A stretch of 64,000 nt of DNA, taken from the NCBI RefSeq assembly GCF_905404315.1, contig NC_066273.1, positions 12,772,001 through 12,836,000 on the forward strand. The letters are read 5' to 3'. The position numbers and the translations under genes were made by a program. Every line of letters begins with the position of its first letter. Position 1 is the stretch's first letter. The DNA comes from Leptidea sinapis. Taxonomy: Eukaryota > Arthropoda > Insecta > Lepidoptera > Pieridae. The notes under the pieces were generated by a model, which searched no databases, was not told where the DNA came from, and worked only from the letters and a program-made list of their open reading frames with translations. This document shows positions 47,301 to 62,300 of the stretch, piece by piece.

Positions 47301-50300
47301 GAGAATTTCTTGCACCGCTTCTTCTCTTTCAGAGCGCCATTTCTTTCCGAAGCGATAGTAGTGTCGTATATTAGAAATGACATCAAAAAGAATTCTAAAG
47401 TAATTAATTTTGAGAAAATAAATGAGTTTTATGCCTTTTAATAAAACTAAGTGAACCACATCAATGCTGCTGTGGCGAGTAGGTACGTAGATGCTTTAGA
47501 ACGTCAGGAGATGTCCAGCCTAAAATTGGCAGACCGTTCCAGTTGTCACGTCAGCATTAGTGAAGCCATCCGCAGGACATTTGCCGCTCCGAATATACCG
47601 TCTTGATGACAGGCGTCCTGATGGCTTGACCTCCCATAAGCTCGGGGAATGCTGGTGGCCTAGGACGCGACTTGCGTCGACATTATGGTTCCTCTTAATG
47701 TCCAGGCTATTTCATTTAGTGCTGGAACTGTTGCTTTGACTGCCAAAGATAGAAAACTTAACACATATATCGGTTAACGCTATATCTTCGTGCTGTTTTG
47801 TGTCGAGTCACTTGGTTCGAGTGGTCCAGCGGTGCGGATAATTCACAAAGTACTAACTAAGCGTCTAAACAGAGGCACAGGAAACCCAAGCGCTGGCAGC
47901 TATTTCGGTCAACGGATCAGCAGAATTCTGCCAGTATTCTTGGTACATTTTTCGTAGTTTTTACTTCATGATTACAAAAGCATCGATTCCTTGTGGATGA
48001 ATAAATTTAAAATCTAGTATAGGTACTATTGCAATTTACAAAAGTTACTGATATGACGTCATTCAATTATTGATGTACGCCAAACCGACTCTTCGTCATT
48101 TGGCTGTAACTCGTCGTATCACAATCTGGATATATTATAGTAAAGGAGAAGAGGGTAGTAGAATATTTCTATGCGGAAAAAAAATATTATGAATAATATT
48201 TTTGTAAATTTACATTTCAGTGTACAAAGGTATGCGGCGGCGGTGAACAGAAACGAGCAATTATGTGTCTTCGCGGTAACAAGGAGTCTAAAGACTGTGC
48301 TGAAGATTCCATTCCTGAGAACTGGCGATCATGTAATGAACAGCCCTGTGATGAAGGTAACTGTCGTATTTTATCTTAGCTGAAGAAAGGTAAAATAATA
48401 AGGAACCTCGGGTTCCCGATAATCCCAATCAATATCAGTTGTTCCTTTGTACATTTGTATTGTATAACTCACGTTTCGTCTACTAACTTGGAGTATCTAT
48501 ACTTATTGTTAGCTACGAGACGGGCAGATAGGTACATTTATATAACACTAATGATTTATCTTATACCTACCTACATATTTTAAACAAAAGTTCATAATGT
48601 TAATGAATTAATTTAGTTTTGACTATTTATTTACCTTGTGTTAAAATAATAGATTTTTTAAATCAATATCCATAATCAATTGTTATACTATGATGCATCA
48701 CAATAACAAAACGATATTAGCGGTACTAACGGTACTACCATTACAGTCTGACAGTATGGGCGGCTAAGCTGACAGCTTAGCCGCCCATACTGTCAGACGC
48801 TGGTAATTTATTGATTAAGCCATCCGATCATGATGTGGGCAACTAACTTCATTTACCTTGGAAGATATATATATATATATAGACGACCACCAAATATTAT
48901 ATTTATATATATAAGAATGAATTGGTGTTCGTTAGTCTCGCTAAAACTCGAGAACGGCTGGACCGATTTGGCTAATTTGGCCTTGAATTATTTGTGGAAG
49001 TACAGGGAAGGTTTAAAAGGTAAATAAATAGGAAAATGCTCGGAATTAAATAAAAACAACAAATTTGTTTTTGCTTAGATGCGTACGCCGTCGAATTTAT
49101 TGACGCAACGGTTTGACAGTTATGCTGTGAAACAATTTCATTACAACAACAGGGTGCATTTTTACGAAGCAATTCTTGATGTTATGAAATATTATTGACA
49201 AATATTATTTATTATATACAGAACAACGTCTGTCGGGTCAGCTAGTATTATATATAATATTTGGTAGTCGTCTGTTATCATATAATGCAAAACGATAGTT
49301 AGATATGAATCTTCATTACTAGTTCAAAATACAGTGTCCTAGAAATAGGTTTTTGAAGACACATAGTTCTTCGTCTACACTATTATTTAGTGATAATACT
49401 TATAGTTATACTTACAGACCAAATGCTACCATTGAATACTAAGTCTACACCCATTATGGATGATGATTACATTCTCGGGGAATGTATTGAGTACGAAAAG
49501 GACTACGAAGAAGAAGGAGCCGAAGTTATTGATGACACTCTTCCCAGTAATGAGGCAAGCTAACATATTCCTTTTCTGTTTGTTTTATGAAACTATTTAA
49601 GTTGAGTGAGTTGAGAGAGAAAAATTGTTGCTGCTGATAAATTATTTGAGCACAGAACCTGTACGGTGATTCCCGGGCTTAGATTTCAATATCGTTTTTG
49701 CAAGCTCTTTTTGTTTTTCGTAATCTATTTTTGGTACTCTCCGTTCAGTTAATTCTAAATATAGGCTGACATTATTATTTTATTATTTTTGTTTCAGCTC
49801 GACGTCATGTTTAGTGATAGCCCAGGTAACTATTGACTCTCGTAACACTAATATCCAAAAAAGTAAATAAAAAAAAAGCGTGGAAAATCTTAAAAAATCC
49901 CAAATACATTAGTAATTTATTATCCGTATTGACGATGGGTATCCTTACGCTTTGTATCTTTAAACGCAAAGCCCAACACCGATTTTGCGATTGCGTGATT
50001 TTCTGGTGGTGCATAAGAACTGCCAGTATACAAAAGACAAATAATTACAAATACATTACACAATAACGACCGTTCCCAATATACTATCTACAGATAGAGA
50101 TAAATTACTACCTTCTACTGTCAGTAACTAGCTGTCAATAATGTGAAGCTGTCCCAATATACCCGATAAGTCAGTCTTATCGCCAGTTCACTGTTGCAAT
50201 TTCCATAAAAACTTATTTTTTTTTTAATTTTCATAAAAGCTATACGTCGTCCCATTGACAGACAGCGTGTACGGATAAGATGAGTTACCATCGATAAGTT

Positions 50301-53300
50301 TATTGAGACAGAAAAGTCACCAGTAGTTCTGATTTTAATCTCAAGAACGCCACAACCGGAGATAGGCTGAATATTTGGAATGGCCGTTAGGCAACCACTG
50401 CCTGTAATATTTGTAAAGTAGTTTGCAGCAAGAGTCACCATGAAAAATTATAAAAGATTCTAGAATTTTTGGTAAAACATGCATTAAAAGTCCTCAACTC
50501 CTTAATAATTTAATAACTTCATAAGACGAGGCATACGTAATCCGAAACTTTAGATAAAGAATTGTTGTGAAATGATACTATAAAAACTGCCACAGGTAAC
50601 TGCATATCTCTTTTTTCAGTTCTAGAAGGCTCTGGTGGCTGGACCGCTTTCACTGAAATTGAATCAGAATTTACTACTGAAGAAGGCTCTGGTGCAGGTA
50701 TTTTTTTTGTTAATCTATATATATAAGAGATTTCCACGTATATAGTCACTCATCACAATATTTCTGGAACCATAAGCCGTAGAGACTTCAAATTTGGTAG
50801 GAATATTCCATTCGCCGAGTAGAGGTCAGCTAAGATTTCGGAATTTCGGATTTTTCGAAATTCCACCCGCAAGAGTTTTTTTTATTATGAACAGAACAAC
50901 GTCTGTCGGGTCAGCTAGTTACATATAAATTATAGGATAATTTTCCACAGTTATAGGATACCAATGTTATAAAGCTTGTGTGTTGAATAGGATAGGATCA
51001 AAGGGTCCACTAAAACGAGACCATAAATTTCATTAGCCAAACAAATGTTAGACATCTTTAAAAGAATTGTTTTTAAGTTTCGCAAATACGTAATTGACAT
51101 AAAAACTGTAATTATATTCTCTCTTATTTTAAAAATTGTTGGATATAGTTTTTTTGTTCTTACATTATATGATCCGTTTTCAGATATAAGTGTAACGGAG
51201 GTAACGGTAACTCTTAGCGAATTCACAACAGATACTAACACAGATGAATCTACTGATATCACTATAGCATCGACAACTTTAACAAATACCAATAAACCTT
51301 CTGAACACACTACAGAAACCGAAACAAACACCGACGAAACTACCGAAAGTACTGAAGAATCCACAACTGTAACAAACACAAACAATGATGCTGAAAGCAC
51401 TATTTATTCATCAACTACTGACATTGCAACTGAGAGTACGATTGATTCCACCACTGGAACAAATATTGTAGAATATACTGAAAGTACGACCGGAACAAAT
51501 ACAGATAATGTAACAGAAATTAATTTAGATTCAACAACTGAAACAATTACTGATGAATCTACTGAAAGTAGTGTAGAACCCACAACTGGAACAAATATTG
51601 AAATTACTATAGTTTCAACAACTGAAACAAATACTGATGAATCTTCTGATAGTACTGTAGAAACAACTACAGATACTGCTACTGATACTACTTTAGAATC
51701 TACGACTACAACAAATAATGACAATGGAACTGAGAGTACTATAGATTCAACAACTGAAACTAATACTGATGAAACAACTGAAAGTACTGTAGAAACAACA
51801 ACTGATAATACTACTGAAATAAGTATAGAATCTACCACCGGAACTAACAATGACAATGAAACTGAAAGTACTATAGATTCGACTACAGCAACAAATACTG
51901 GCGAATCTTTCGAAATTACCATAGAATCTACAACTGGTACAAATACTGACGAATCTTATGAAAGTACTATAGAATCTACAACAGGAACAAATGGAGAAAA
52001 TGCTTCTGAAAGTACTTTCGAATCAACGACAGGAACAAATACTGACAATGGAACTGAAAGTACAATAGAATCCACTACTGAAACGAGTACAGATAGTACT
52101 ATTGATAGTACTATTAAATTCACAACTGGAGCAAATACCGACGATGAAACTGAAAGCAGTTTAGACAGCACAACTGGAACAAATACTGACAAATCATCTC
52201 AAAGTACTGTAGAATCTACAACAGACAGCTCTACTGAAACAACTATAGAATCTACAACGGGAATGAATACGGATGAATCTACAAGTGGCACAACTGATAT
52301 AGGTCTTCAGACTGGTAGCACAGAAATAGGTGTGTATTTTATAGTAGGTAATTAGTACATAAGTTATTCTTCCATAATATATTTATTCCTACACACTTAA
52401 GAGTTCTTTAGCTTGGGTATTCATCCACCTGATTTCTGTAGACGAAGTATTGATTGACTATTGAGAAGCTCTACATAAATATTTCTTTAGATAATTGACC
52501 AACGAACTTGTGGGTAACCTGATGGCCACAATAATAACCCATAATACCAATATATTTGGATGACTTTCTAAAGTACACGTATTTCACCTTTCAAGAGGAA
52601 AAGTCTCCTAGTAACATTGACTCACCATATCAATGTTTGATTAAGATTATGCAAAAGCATAGCAAAATGACCTTCCGCAAACAAACGCGATCCAATTCCA
52701 CTTTTATGAAATTTTAGTAGTTATGATGAGTCAAGCAAGGCATGTTTCAAGTGATTAATGAAAATCCATAACTTTATTGCACTGTGAATGAGGTCGTCGC
52801 CAAATACGTGACATACGATGTTATGTCTAAGTAAACAAGTAATTTTGTTAGCCATGGCGCTCTTCAAGCCGAAAGATAACTAATAGTGCTCGGGAGAAAA
52901 GGGGGCAAGTACTATTGCAAATTAATACGAATTACAAGTCGTATATATTCAGCACCATAATTTATTCGTGAAATGAGACTCACTTTGTTGGACCGATAAT
53001 ATTGAATTGAAATTCTATATTGTTATACCTTATTAATCGTGTGTTGTAGTCTGTCTGTATCTTTTTGTTATAACCTCCTTTTACCACTCACATTATTTTA
53101 CTAAAATTATTTACGATAACAGGAACAGAAATAGTCTCGACAACAGATGGTGGGTTCAGTTCGACTGAAAGCTCTACTATAACAGAAGCTGGAACAACAC
53201 AGACTGGAACCAGTGAATATGCCGAAACATCTTCCACCGAATCTAACGAACCAACATCATTAACGCAAGAAAGTACTACTGAAGGTAAATAAATCAAATA

Positions 53301-56300
53301 AATACTATAATTCTTTCTAAAATTCATAAATCAAAGGATTATATGGCGGCCAAAACTTGGTTGTGTTTGCCTAGTCTGACGGCCAATCAGCATGTCCTAA
53401 ATTTTTAGATCCATAGAAGCAATTTTTAATAAGACACGCGTAGCATCGAATATTGGGATTATATTTAATAGGTAATATTTTGAAGAGAACGGGTTTGATT
53501 TTCTGTGTGTTTTATAGATTACTCAAAACTACTTAACCGATTTTATGAATATTATCTGCAGTGATTAATATAGGCTACATTTTTTTCTAAAATTTGACAC
53601 TTTCTATTTGTTCTTCGAAAGTTTCTTCAATTGGGCAGTCATTATTGGACGTGCACTGCAAAAGCTATATGGGGCTTGGCTATATAATATTAAAGAGATT
53701 CTTTGAAGTTCAAAATAGTTCAGGTTGCTCAAAAAATATTATATGCCAATCCAATTGACACTTTGTTACATTTATTACATTTAAAACATATTTACTTTTA
53801 TATACTTCAACAGAATATACGTAATATTAATTAAATAGAGACAAATAAGGTTTTCGATGTAATTTAAGTCGCTAATAAGGTTGTGATATAAGTAAGCTGA
53901 CATTTGAACAAACGTATTGCACAACAAAATTAAGTGGTACTTAGATTTACTTTTTCTAATAGTATCTAAATATATCTATAATATCTGTAATAATGTTCGA
54001 GATATTCATTTTTATTTTAATTATTTCTGATGTTAAATAAAAAAAAATACAAAAAAAACAACGGACTTCAAAAAACACTTTTCCAAAACAATAAATGTAA
54101 TATGCACTAAAAACAAAAAAAATATTGCGTATTTTTATAGAATCTAATTAATTAATCTAATTCTAGTCACAATTATTGTTATTCTTGAAATCGGTGTCCT
54201 CCCGCCGCCTTGTCACGTTGTGCGTGCCACACAAGCATATCTCACCTACAGCTATGTATATATGTAGTTACAAACCTACCTTGGCTGACATCCACTCCAA
54301 CATATCAAACGACAACAATTTAAATTATTGTTATTTTTTGACTTTTAGTGTACACACTAATAATTTGTCTAAATATATTGTGTAGACCTACTAAACTTTG
54401 CAATGCAGTAATGAACGTAAGCTAATGATTACAGACATTAGAAATTCGTTAATTTGCATCTTAGAATTGAAGAGTTTCGTTACTTTGTCATGGATTCCAT
54501 GACAAAGTAACGAAACTGATTCCATTCCAAACTCTCACCAAACGACCTTTGAAGTATGTATATCCTTTCCAATAAATAATAATCATCAAAATCGGTTCGC
54601 GCGATATTGAATTATTCGTCCATTTGTCGCGCACATACTTTTAGCAAATGGTATTCTAATGGATGCCATTGTCAGATCTAGACCAAATTACAATTGGATC
54701 ACACGGGAAGCACCAGCTTTCAAAAAAAGAATAATAAAAATCGGTACACACAGTCGAAAGATCTCAGGTAACAAACATAAAAAAACATATTGACGAATTG
54801 AGAACCTCCTCCTTTTTGAAGTTGGTTAAAAAGCCACCAATAGTCATCATAATATGGATAGTTAATATCTAATAGAAAATCGTGTTTTAATGGTAATTTT
54901 ATGTTTTAGCTCAATTGGACTGGAAATCAACTGTGGAAGTATACACTCAACGGCAGAAATGTAAGATTAGGCGTAAGATCGCTAAATGCACGGATATTCG
55001 GATATATCCGTACGGATGCTGTCCTGACAAACGAACACCTGCGAAGGGGCCTTTCGATTTAGGTATTGGTCTTTATTTAAATATTACTTTTTCACTTCAA
55101 TGTTCTTTCTTAACTAATAAATAGAGAATTGAATCATGGATGTTCCATTAACTGAATTATAATCAGCAACCGATTGCTGACAAACGGACTCAGTATCTAC
55201 TATCTTAAAATTTCCTACTATGCAAGACGAAACCTAAATATGAATATGATTTATCTCCAAATAGAAATAAATTAAAAGGTGTACTTTATAGGCACTTCGC
55301 AACAAACTGTCTACAGATAGAGATAAGTTACTATCTTATACTGTAAGTAATTAGCTGCCAGTAATCTGAAGCTGTCCCAATATACCCGATAAGTCATTCT
55401 TATTGCCAATTCACTATTGCAATTTCCATACAAACTTCTATCCCTGGTAAGCTATACGTCGTCCCATTGACAGACAGCGTGTACGGATAAGATGAGTTAA
55501 CGTCGATAAGTTTATTGGGACAGAAAAGTCAACGATAGTTACGATTTTTTATCTCAAGGAGATATTGGAATATTGGGAAAGGCCGTAAGTCAACGATCTG
55601 GGCACGCAATAAAAAAAAATGAATGCAACAGCTACAAAAAATAAAAGTTTACTTTTGTTGTAAGGTTGTAAGAACATTACGACGTGCGCTGACACAAAGT
55701 ACGGTTGCTGTCCCGACGGTGTATCACCAGCTCTGGATGATAAAGGAGCGGGCTGTCCTGTCACACCCTGTAACGAGACGCTCTACGGCTGCTGCAAGTC
55801 TGACAACATTACTGCTGCTACTGGAAATGATGATGAAGGATGTCCCGTAATACCAGCCTGCAAGACTACAGAGTAATTTAACTAAATAGTAACAAATATT
55901 TAATGGAGTTTCAACAATTTCAAAATATTCGTTTAATTTTGTGTAAATGTGTATTTTCGAAATCTTAGGGTATCCCATGTGCTGGCCATCTCTGCTTGGT
56001 CACGTTCTTCGGTTTTGAAGGTCCTGTCCGTAATTCAAGGATTTCGTTAGGTTACTTCTTTATTGCGGTCGTAAGTGGTAGGCTAATAATTGTCAGATTG
56101 AAGATCTGGTCCGACAGTCGGCTAGGTGATCGTCTGCGTGGTCTTCTGCTTTCCACCTTGCCTATTACTATCAACTTGTCTAAATTACTCGAAAGGCGTC
56201 GGTCTAAGTGGTAAAAATACCCCAAGAACTTTTGATAGCAAATTGTGAACAATCTAGTGCCCATGCGAAGTTACTCCTCCGAGGTATCCTTCTCCAACAC

Positions 56301-59300
56301 CACATCTCAAACGCCTCAGGGTTTTTCTTTTCTGCCGCTCGGTGCTGCTCATATGAAAATAGAAGTTCTTTCTCAGCTTTAGTCACGGATCATCGCTGTT
56401 GGTATCGACTAGTCGACGAAACTGATTTAAATAAAAAAAATCATAATGTCTCACGAAAGCGAATCTTACACAAATAATGAGGTCAAGCTCTAAAGGTTGA
56501 TGCATCCAATATACGATATTTTATATTTATGCATTTAATTCTTTATTATTTTTCATGAAATAATTTATATTATTCAAACACGACTCATATATTTGATGCA
56601 GCACCTTACAACCAAATTTGTTATGTATATTACAGCGATTGTAAAATACTCTATTTGATTGAAAGAAGTGGCCGTTGAGTTTCTTATTATGTTGTTCTCA
56701 CGAGCGCAACTTTTTACGAACATATAGCAAATTCAGTAATTTAGAAGAAATATTTATAGTGACGATTCAGAAGCGCTTAGTTTAAGCCTGAAGGTTATTT
56801 GACTTTGACTTGACTTTAAAGAAAGATTTAATAATTTAATTCTCGGATTAGTTACCCTAAATTTAATAAATTTGCATATTACTTATAATGTCATCACCAA
56901 AATTCTTTTTTCAGATTAGGCTGTTGCGAAAATGAGACCATTTCCGCTTCAGGACCTAACAAGCAAGGATGTCCTGAAACAGGTATGTAAACGTCTATTA
57001 CTTAAACAAGAACATAATATTATATTCAACAACGATTGAATCTGTACAGACAATATGTACACAAAAACCCAACTAATTATATACTCTATAACCAAGCTAT
57101 CAATTGGTGAAAACGACATGAAAATTGGTGTAATAGTTTTTGAATTTATCGCTAACAGTTTTATAATAAAATGTAGTGATAAATAATACTTTATTTTGTT
57201 CTAGAAGTAACAACGACAGAAGGTACTACAGAGTATTCAGAGATTTCCACCACATCGACAGGTATTTATTATCTTTATGAGTTAATACCTACAGATAAAA
57301 GATTACTGGTAGCTTTTATGAGCAAAAAGTGACGAGACGAGTTTAGCGCCTCTTAGAATTCTTGATTGAACTCGATATTCTGACTACGCAATATACCTCT
57401 TCACTTTGACACATAAATAACGGTACAAGAATTTTATGATTGTTTTGACCCCTCCCCCGTCATAGCTGGTCATATTTGTAAGACCCTCCCTTACTTAGTG
57501 TGATGTTAGATATTTCGCAATTATACATTTAATTTAAATAATACTATGATTTATAAACGTTATTGTTATGTAACATACTCATAACATATTACTTTTTTCA
57601 GAAACCCTTACAACAGACAGTTCGACAAGCTTCACAGGTATGTTAATATTTGAATTTTGTAACAAACTCCAACGCTGTTCTGTCAATAGAAAAAAACCGG
57701 TTGGTATGTATTCTATGTAGGTATTCGGGAATAATGTAGTCTAAAGGCATCAGGCAAGGAGTAAAATGAAATAACGGCATATGACATATTATAAAATGCT
57801 AAGGATTAATGTCGTATTTGTGTAAAGAGCTATTATATTATTCTACCTACTAAGCTAGAGGTCCCGGGTTCGAATCCCGGTAGGTGCAAGCATTTATATG
57901 ATGAATATAGATGTTTGTTTCCGAGTCATGGATGTTTAAATGTATTTATGTATGTTTAAGTAAGTATATTGTATTAAATATATCGTTGTCTTGTAACCCA
58001 TAACACAGGCTATATATGCTTAACTTGGTGCAAGATAATTTGTGTAAAAAGTGTGTCAATATTATTATATTATCGCTTTATAAATGCAAATTTTTTAAAG
58101 TTCTAAAATGGATATAGTATGTTATCCTTAAGAGATATGTATATGCCATGGCAGACTTTTGTGTAGACGCACTTATATATAAGATACACAGTTTCACCAA
58201 AAAATATTTTGTTATATCTCAAAGGGTTTACACAGCGTTTTCGTTGAAAGCCCCTAAACGGTTTATTTTTTCCGACAGCTCCACAAAGTATCGTTAATGA
58301 TTGTAAAAATGTATGCAACAACTTAACATACTTCACCACCAAGAAAATCGGTGCAGTAGTTATGAGTTTATCGCGAACAGACAGACAGACAGATGCGGCG
58401 AAGGACTTTGTTTCATAATATGTAATAATAAAATACTAATTAGTAATTAAAGTGAAACTTTTATTATTTCGCCTAATATTTTTCGTCCATCTGTCGCATG
58501 TCGTATAACAGCCGCGAAGTAAGAGTGAATTTCAATTTCATATACTGTTTTCCAGTCACGTTGCCTGAGTGGCTTACGGCGCCGCTGGTTCCCTAGAGGG
58601 AGAGTAGGTTCGAACCCTCCCTCTCGGGAACTGACAATTGTTTTTTTTTTTTTTTACTTTATAATTTTTAAGGATAAGTAAAACATATTATATATAATTT
58701 GTTGGTGTCATTTCTAATATACTAGAAACTATCAAAATCTAAACTTCGGAAATATATTATGGTGCTCTGAGAAGAAGCGGCGCAAGAAACTCTCCCAGCA
58801 TTCTTCTTTTTTGCGCTCTTTTTAATAAAATATGTAACAATATTGTACTGTAATTGTTATTGCTATAAAATAAATAAAACATTTAATTTTTTTATAGATA
58901 ATGCCTGAACACTGGCAGGTACTTTATTATAAAAGTGTATTCATTTACCCTTATATATGTATTTTATACATATGTATTTCTAATGTTATTATATGTTATT
59001 TTGTGAAAAATGTTTCACTTGCATTATGGTTTCCTCCTCCTCCTCCTCGCGTCGGTTTCCTCAGTGCTGAGGGTCGTGATCATCTCGACAGAGTACTTTG
59101 TTGCGTATTATTTGCCGCCATCTGCCCAAAAAAGTTTAACTTTAAAGTTTATTCTATATCACCTTCAATTATTTTTTATATTATTTCCTTAGACCTAGAA
59201 GCCGAGACTACAACAGTGGTCTACACCGAAAGTACAACAGGTATTTAAAAATATTTTTATGTATAATACAGTTTTATAAGATTTCACAGAACTTATATTC

Positions 59301-62300
59301 TTGAAACTAATATAATATATAAAAATACGAAAGAAATAAAGTTAATTACCACAAAAATTTACTATAAGAATTAAGTCATCGTCAAAACACGCATTCAACT
59401 CTCAAAAATGCATTTTATTTGTATAATAATTTTAAAATGTTAATTAAATTTTAAAATTATTTTTCTACCTAGCCTACCAGTTATAGGCTCCTTTGTACTG
59501 GATGCAGGTTAGATTATGGGTACCACAACGGCGCGTATTCCTGCCGTGAAGCAGTAATGTGTAAAAATTACTGTTTCGGTCTGAAGGGTGCCGTAACTAG
59601 TGAAATTACTGGGTAAATGAGTCTTCACATCTTATGTCTCAAGGTGACTAGCGAAATTATAGTGCCGCTCAGATTTTTTGCGTTTCTCAAGAATCCTGAG
59701 CGGCTCTGCATTGTAATGGACAGGGCGTATCAATTACTATCAGCTGAACGAATAAGACTAAGGCTAAAACGGGACGTTACATAGCCAAGCGTGACAAGTC
59801 AGTCTAATTAAATATCCATAAATAATATGATCAGCGCGCCTAAAGAAGTTTCACTACAAGAAAAGACTTAAATATTTTTTATAGAAGTTTGTCCTCCACA
59901 AACGAGCATTCCTAATGTTAAGTAATCACCGCCGCCCACATTCTCTTGCAACACCAGAGGAATAACAGGAGCGTTTCTGGCCTTTAAGGAAGGTGAACGC
60001 GCTATTTTGAAGGTACCCATTCCACAGCTTTGTTGTACGTGGATGAAAGTTCCTTAAAACCGCACTGTGGAGGAACGCCACATATCCAGATAGTAGGGAT
60101 GATATTATAATTTGTGGCGTGTCGTGCGAAACTGGAATTTGGCGGTAGGAATCAGATGAAACAGCCCTCCAGAACAGTCTCCGTGATAAATGCGGTAAAA
60201 GCGAGGTCGCAACGCAACGATAAGGGATTTAAATCAACAAAACACAGAATTATAATTCTTCAATCTTCATATTATATTCGCTTACAATCTCATATTAACA
60301 TACGTGAATGTATTAAAATTATAATTAAATCAAAGTCTCATCAATCCGCTATTTCATTCTAATGATTTTTAATTTCTCCCTCAGATGTTACGACAGACGA
60401 CTGTACCGCTTCTGAATATGGATGTTGCCTTGATAACATCACTGAAGCTTCAGGACCTAACGGCCAGGGATGTCCATGCAGTATATCTGAATTTGGCTGT
60501 TGTCCTGATAATGTCACAGCAGGTAATACATCACTTCATCATCATTATTTTTTGTTTTAATGGAAAAGGAGAACAAACGAGCGTACGGGCCACCTGGTGT
60601 TAAGTGATCACCGCCGCCCACATTCTCTTGCAACACCAGAGGAATCACAGGAGCGTTGCCCGCCTTTAAGGAAGGTGTACGCGCTTTTTTTGAAGGATTT
60701 TTCGTCCCGGAAACACCGCATAGGGAAGTTCATTCCATAGCTTTGTAGAACGTGGAAGAAAGATCCTTGAAAACCGCACTGTGGAGGACAGCCACACAAC
60801 CAGATGGTGGGGATGATATCCTAACTTGTGCCGTGTCGTGGGAAGGTGAAATTCGGCGGCAGGAATAAGGTGAAATAGCTCTTCGAAACACTCCCCACGA
60901 TAAATACGGTAGATGACACACAATGAAACGATGTCTCTACGCAACGCCAAGTGATCCAGCAGTTCACAGAGCACTGGGTCCCCTATTATATAGTCTATAC
61001 CATAATGATAGACTCACCAAAACAATAAGTATATTGTTAACTCCATAAAGAATAGATCAAAACACAACTATGTAATTTTCGCCTGTCCCTTGCAAACCGA
61101 CCATTTGTGACACCGTAGACTTAAAAGTGGTAACCGTAGTATTGCAAATATAACAATCCAAGGAAGCCAGATAGACTGGCGCCGTAACGCGTTACGTTAC
61201 AGCGAAAGTTATCACTTCAACAATGATGATAGTAGTTATTTCAAATTTAATATTAATTTTAGCTATAGGTCCAAATCTAAAAGGCTGTGGATGCATCACG
61301 TCTAAGTTTGGATGTTGTTTGGACGGTGACACTCCTGCGCATGGACCGGACCTGGAGGGCTGTTGTGCGCAGTCTCCGTTTGGATGTTGCCCCGACAACT
61401 ACAAGGCAGCTGAAGGACCACATCTTGAAGGTTTGAACTTGGCATAAAGGCATAATAGGCATTTATTTTCTCAAATTTTATTCCTTTAGAATTCTTTTTG
61501 TTATCTTCTCTTATTTGAGAGAAAAGAAGCGGCGCAAGAATTATCCCAGCATTCTTTTTTGTGCTCTCTTATTAAAATATGCAATTTTTGATGAATACAT
61601 CGTACAGATGTTATACAGCGTAAAGATCTCGGTTGGCAGGTAAGGTGCATATGAAGTTGGCAACGTTACCTCTCTGTATGGTCAATCTTATCCTGTGACA
61701 GAGGTACGTACCAGACCTTGGGTCACCTGTCAAATCGGTTAAACGCTTGAATACCTCTGCTATGAGTTTTTGTACCGATGAAGCCCAAGGACCCATCGTC
61801 TCCACCCCAAAGGTAACAAATATGTATCCATCACCGTGTAATGCATATTTCCTCCGCCTTTGATTTTCGGAATAGATAAATAACAGAATAACTTATTTTT
61901 GAACTTGATATTTCGTTAAAGATTCAGGGAACTGTTGGATGATATGTACATTACACTTTTTTCAAGGCCGTCAAAGGTTTTTCTTAATATATTTATATGG
62001 AACTTATTGAAAGAACTATCAGATACTACCAACATCAGAAAGATGTAGAGGACATTTTTATTTTACATTTTGGTTCCCTTATTTCAAATTATATGTATGT
62101 ATAAAGTCTTGTTTTTTGTTCAAAAAGTTTTTTTTCTAAAATGATACTTATACGTGACGCCTCAAGGGTTCAGAAAACACCAGTATAGTCCGCGAATAAT
62201 TTATTACCATCCAATTGTCAGTAAAACTACTTGGGAGACATTTATACACATCACCAATAATTAAATTATTATCACACTCAATTTTCTACAATAATGTTCA

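Noticed and set aside
51404..52192. Minus-strand Val/Ser-rich ORFs
   Set aside because: Antisense shadow of the papilin mucin-like exon, whose plus frame has matching splice borders and phase.
55860..55880. Papilin stop codon (GAG TAA)
   Set aside because: The TAA is part of the donor GA|gtaatt. The phase-2 join to 56,915 restores the cassette 'TELGCCENE', and cassettes continue for 6 kb.
61430..61447. Papilin ending at 'EGLNLA' stop
   Set aside because: Phase-1 donor gtttga at 61,431 joins 62,522 to give '..EGCSCQTAHFGCCPD', keeping the cassette spacing.
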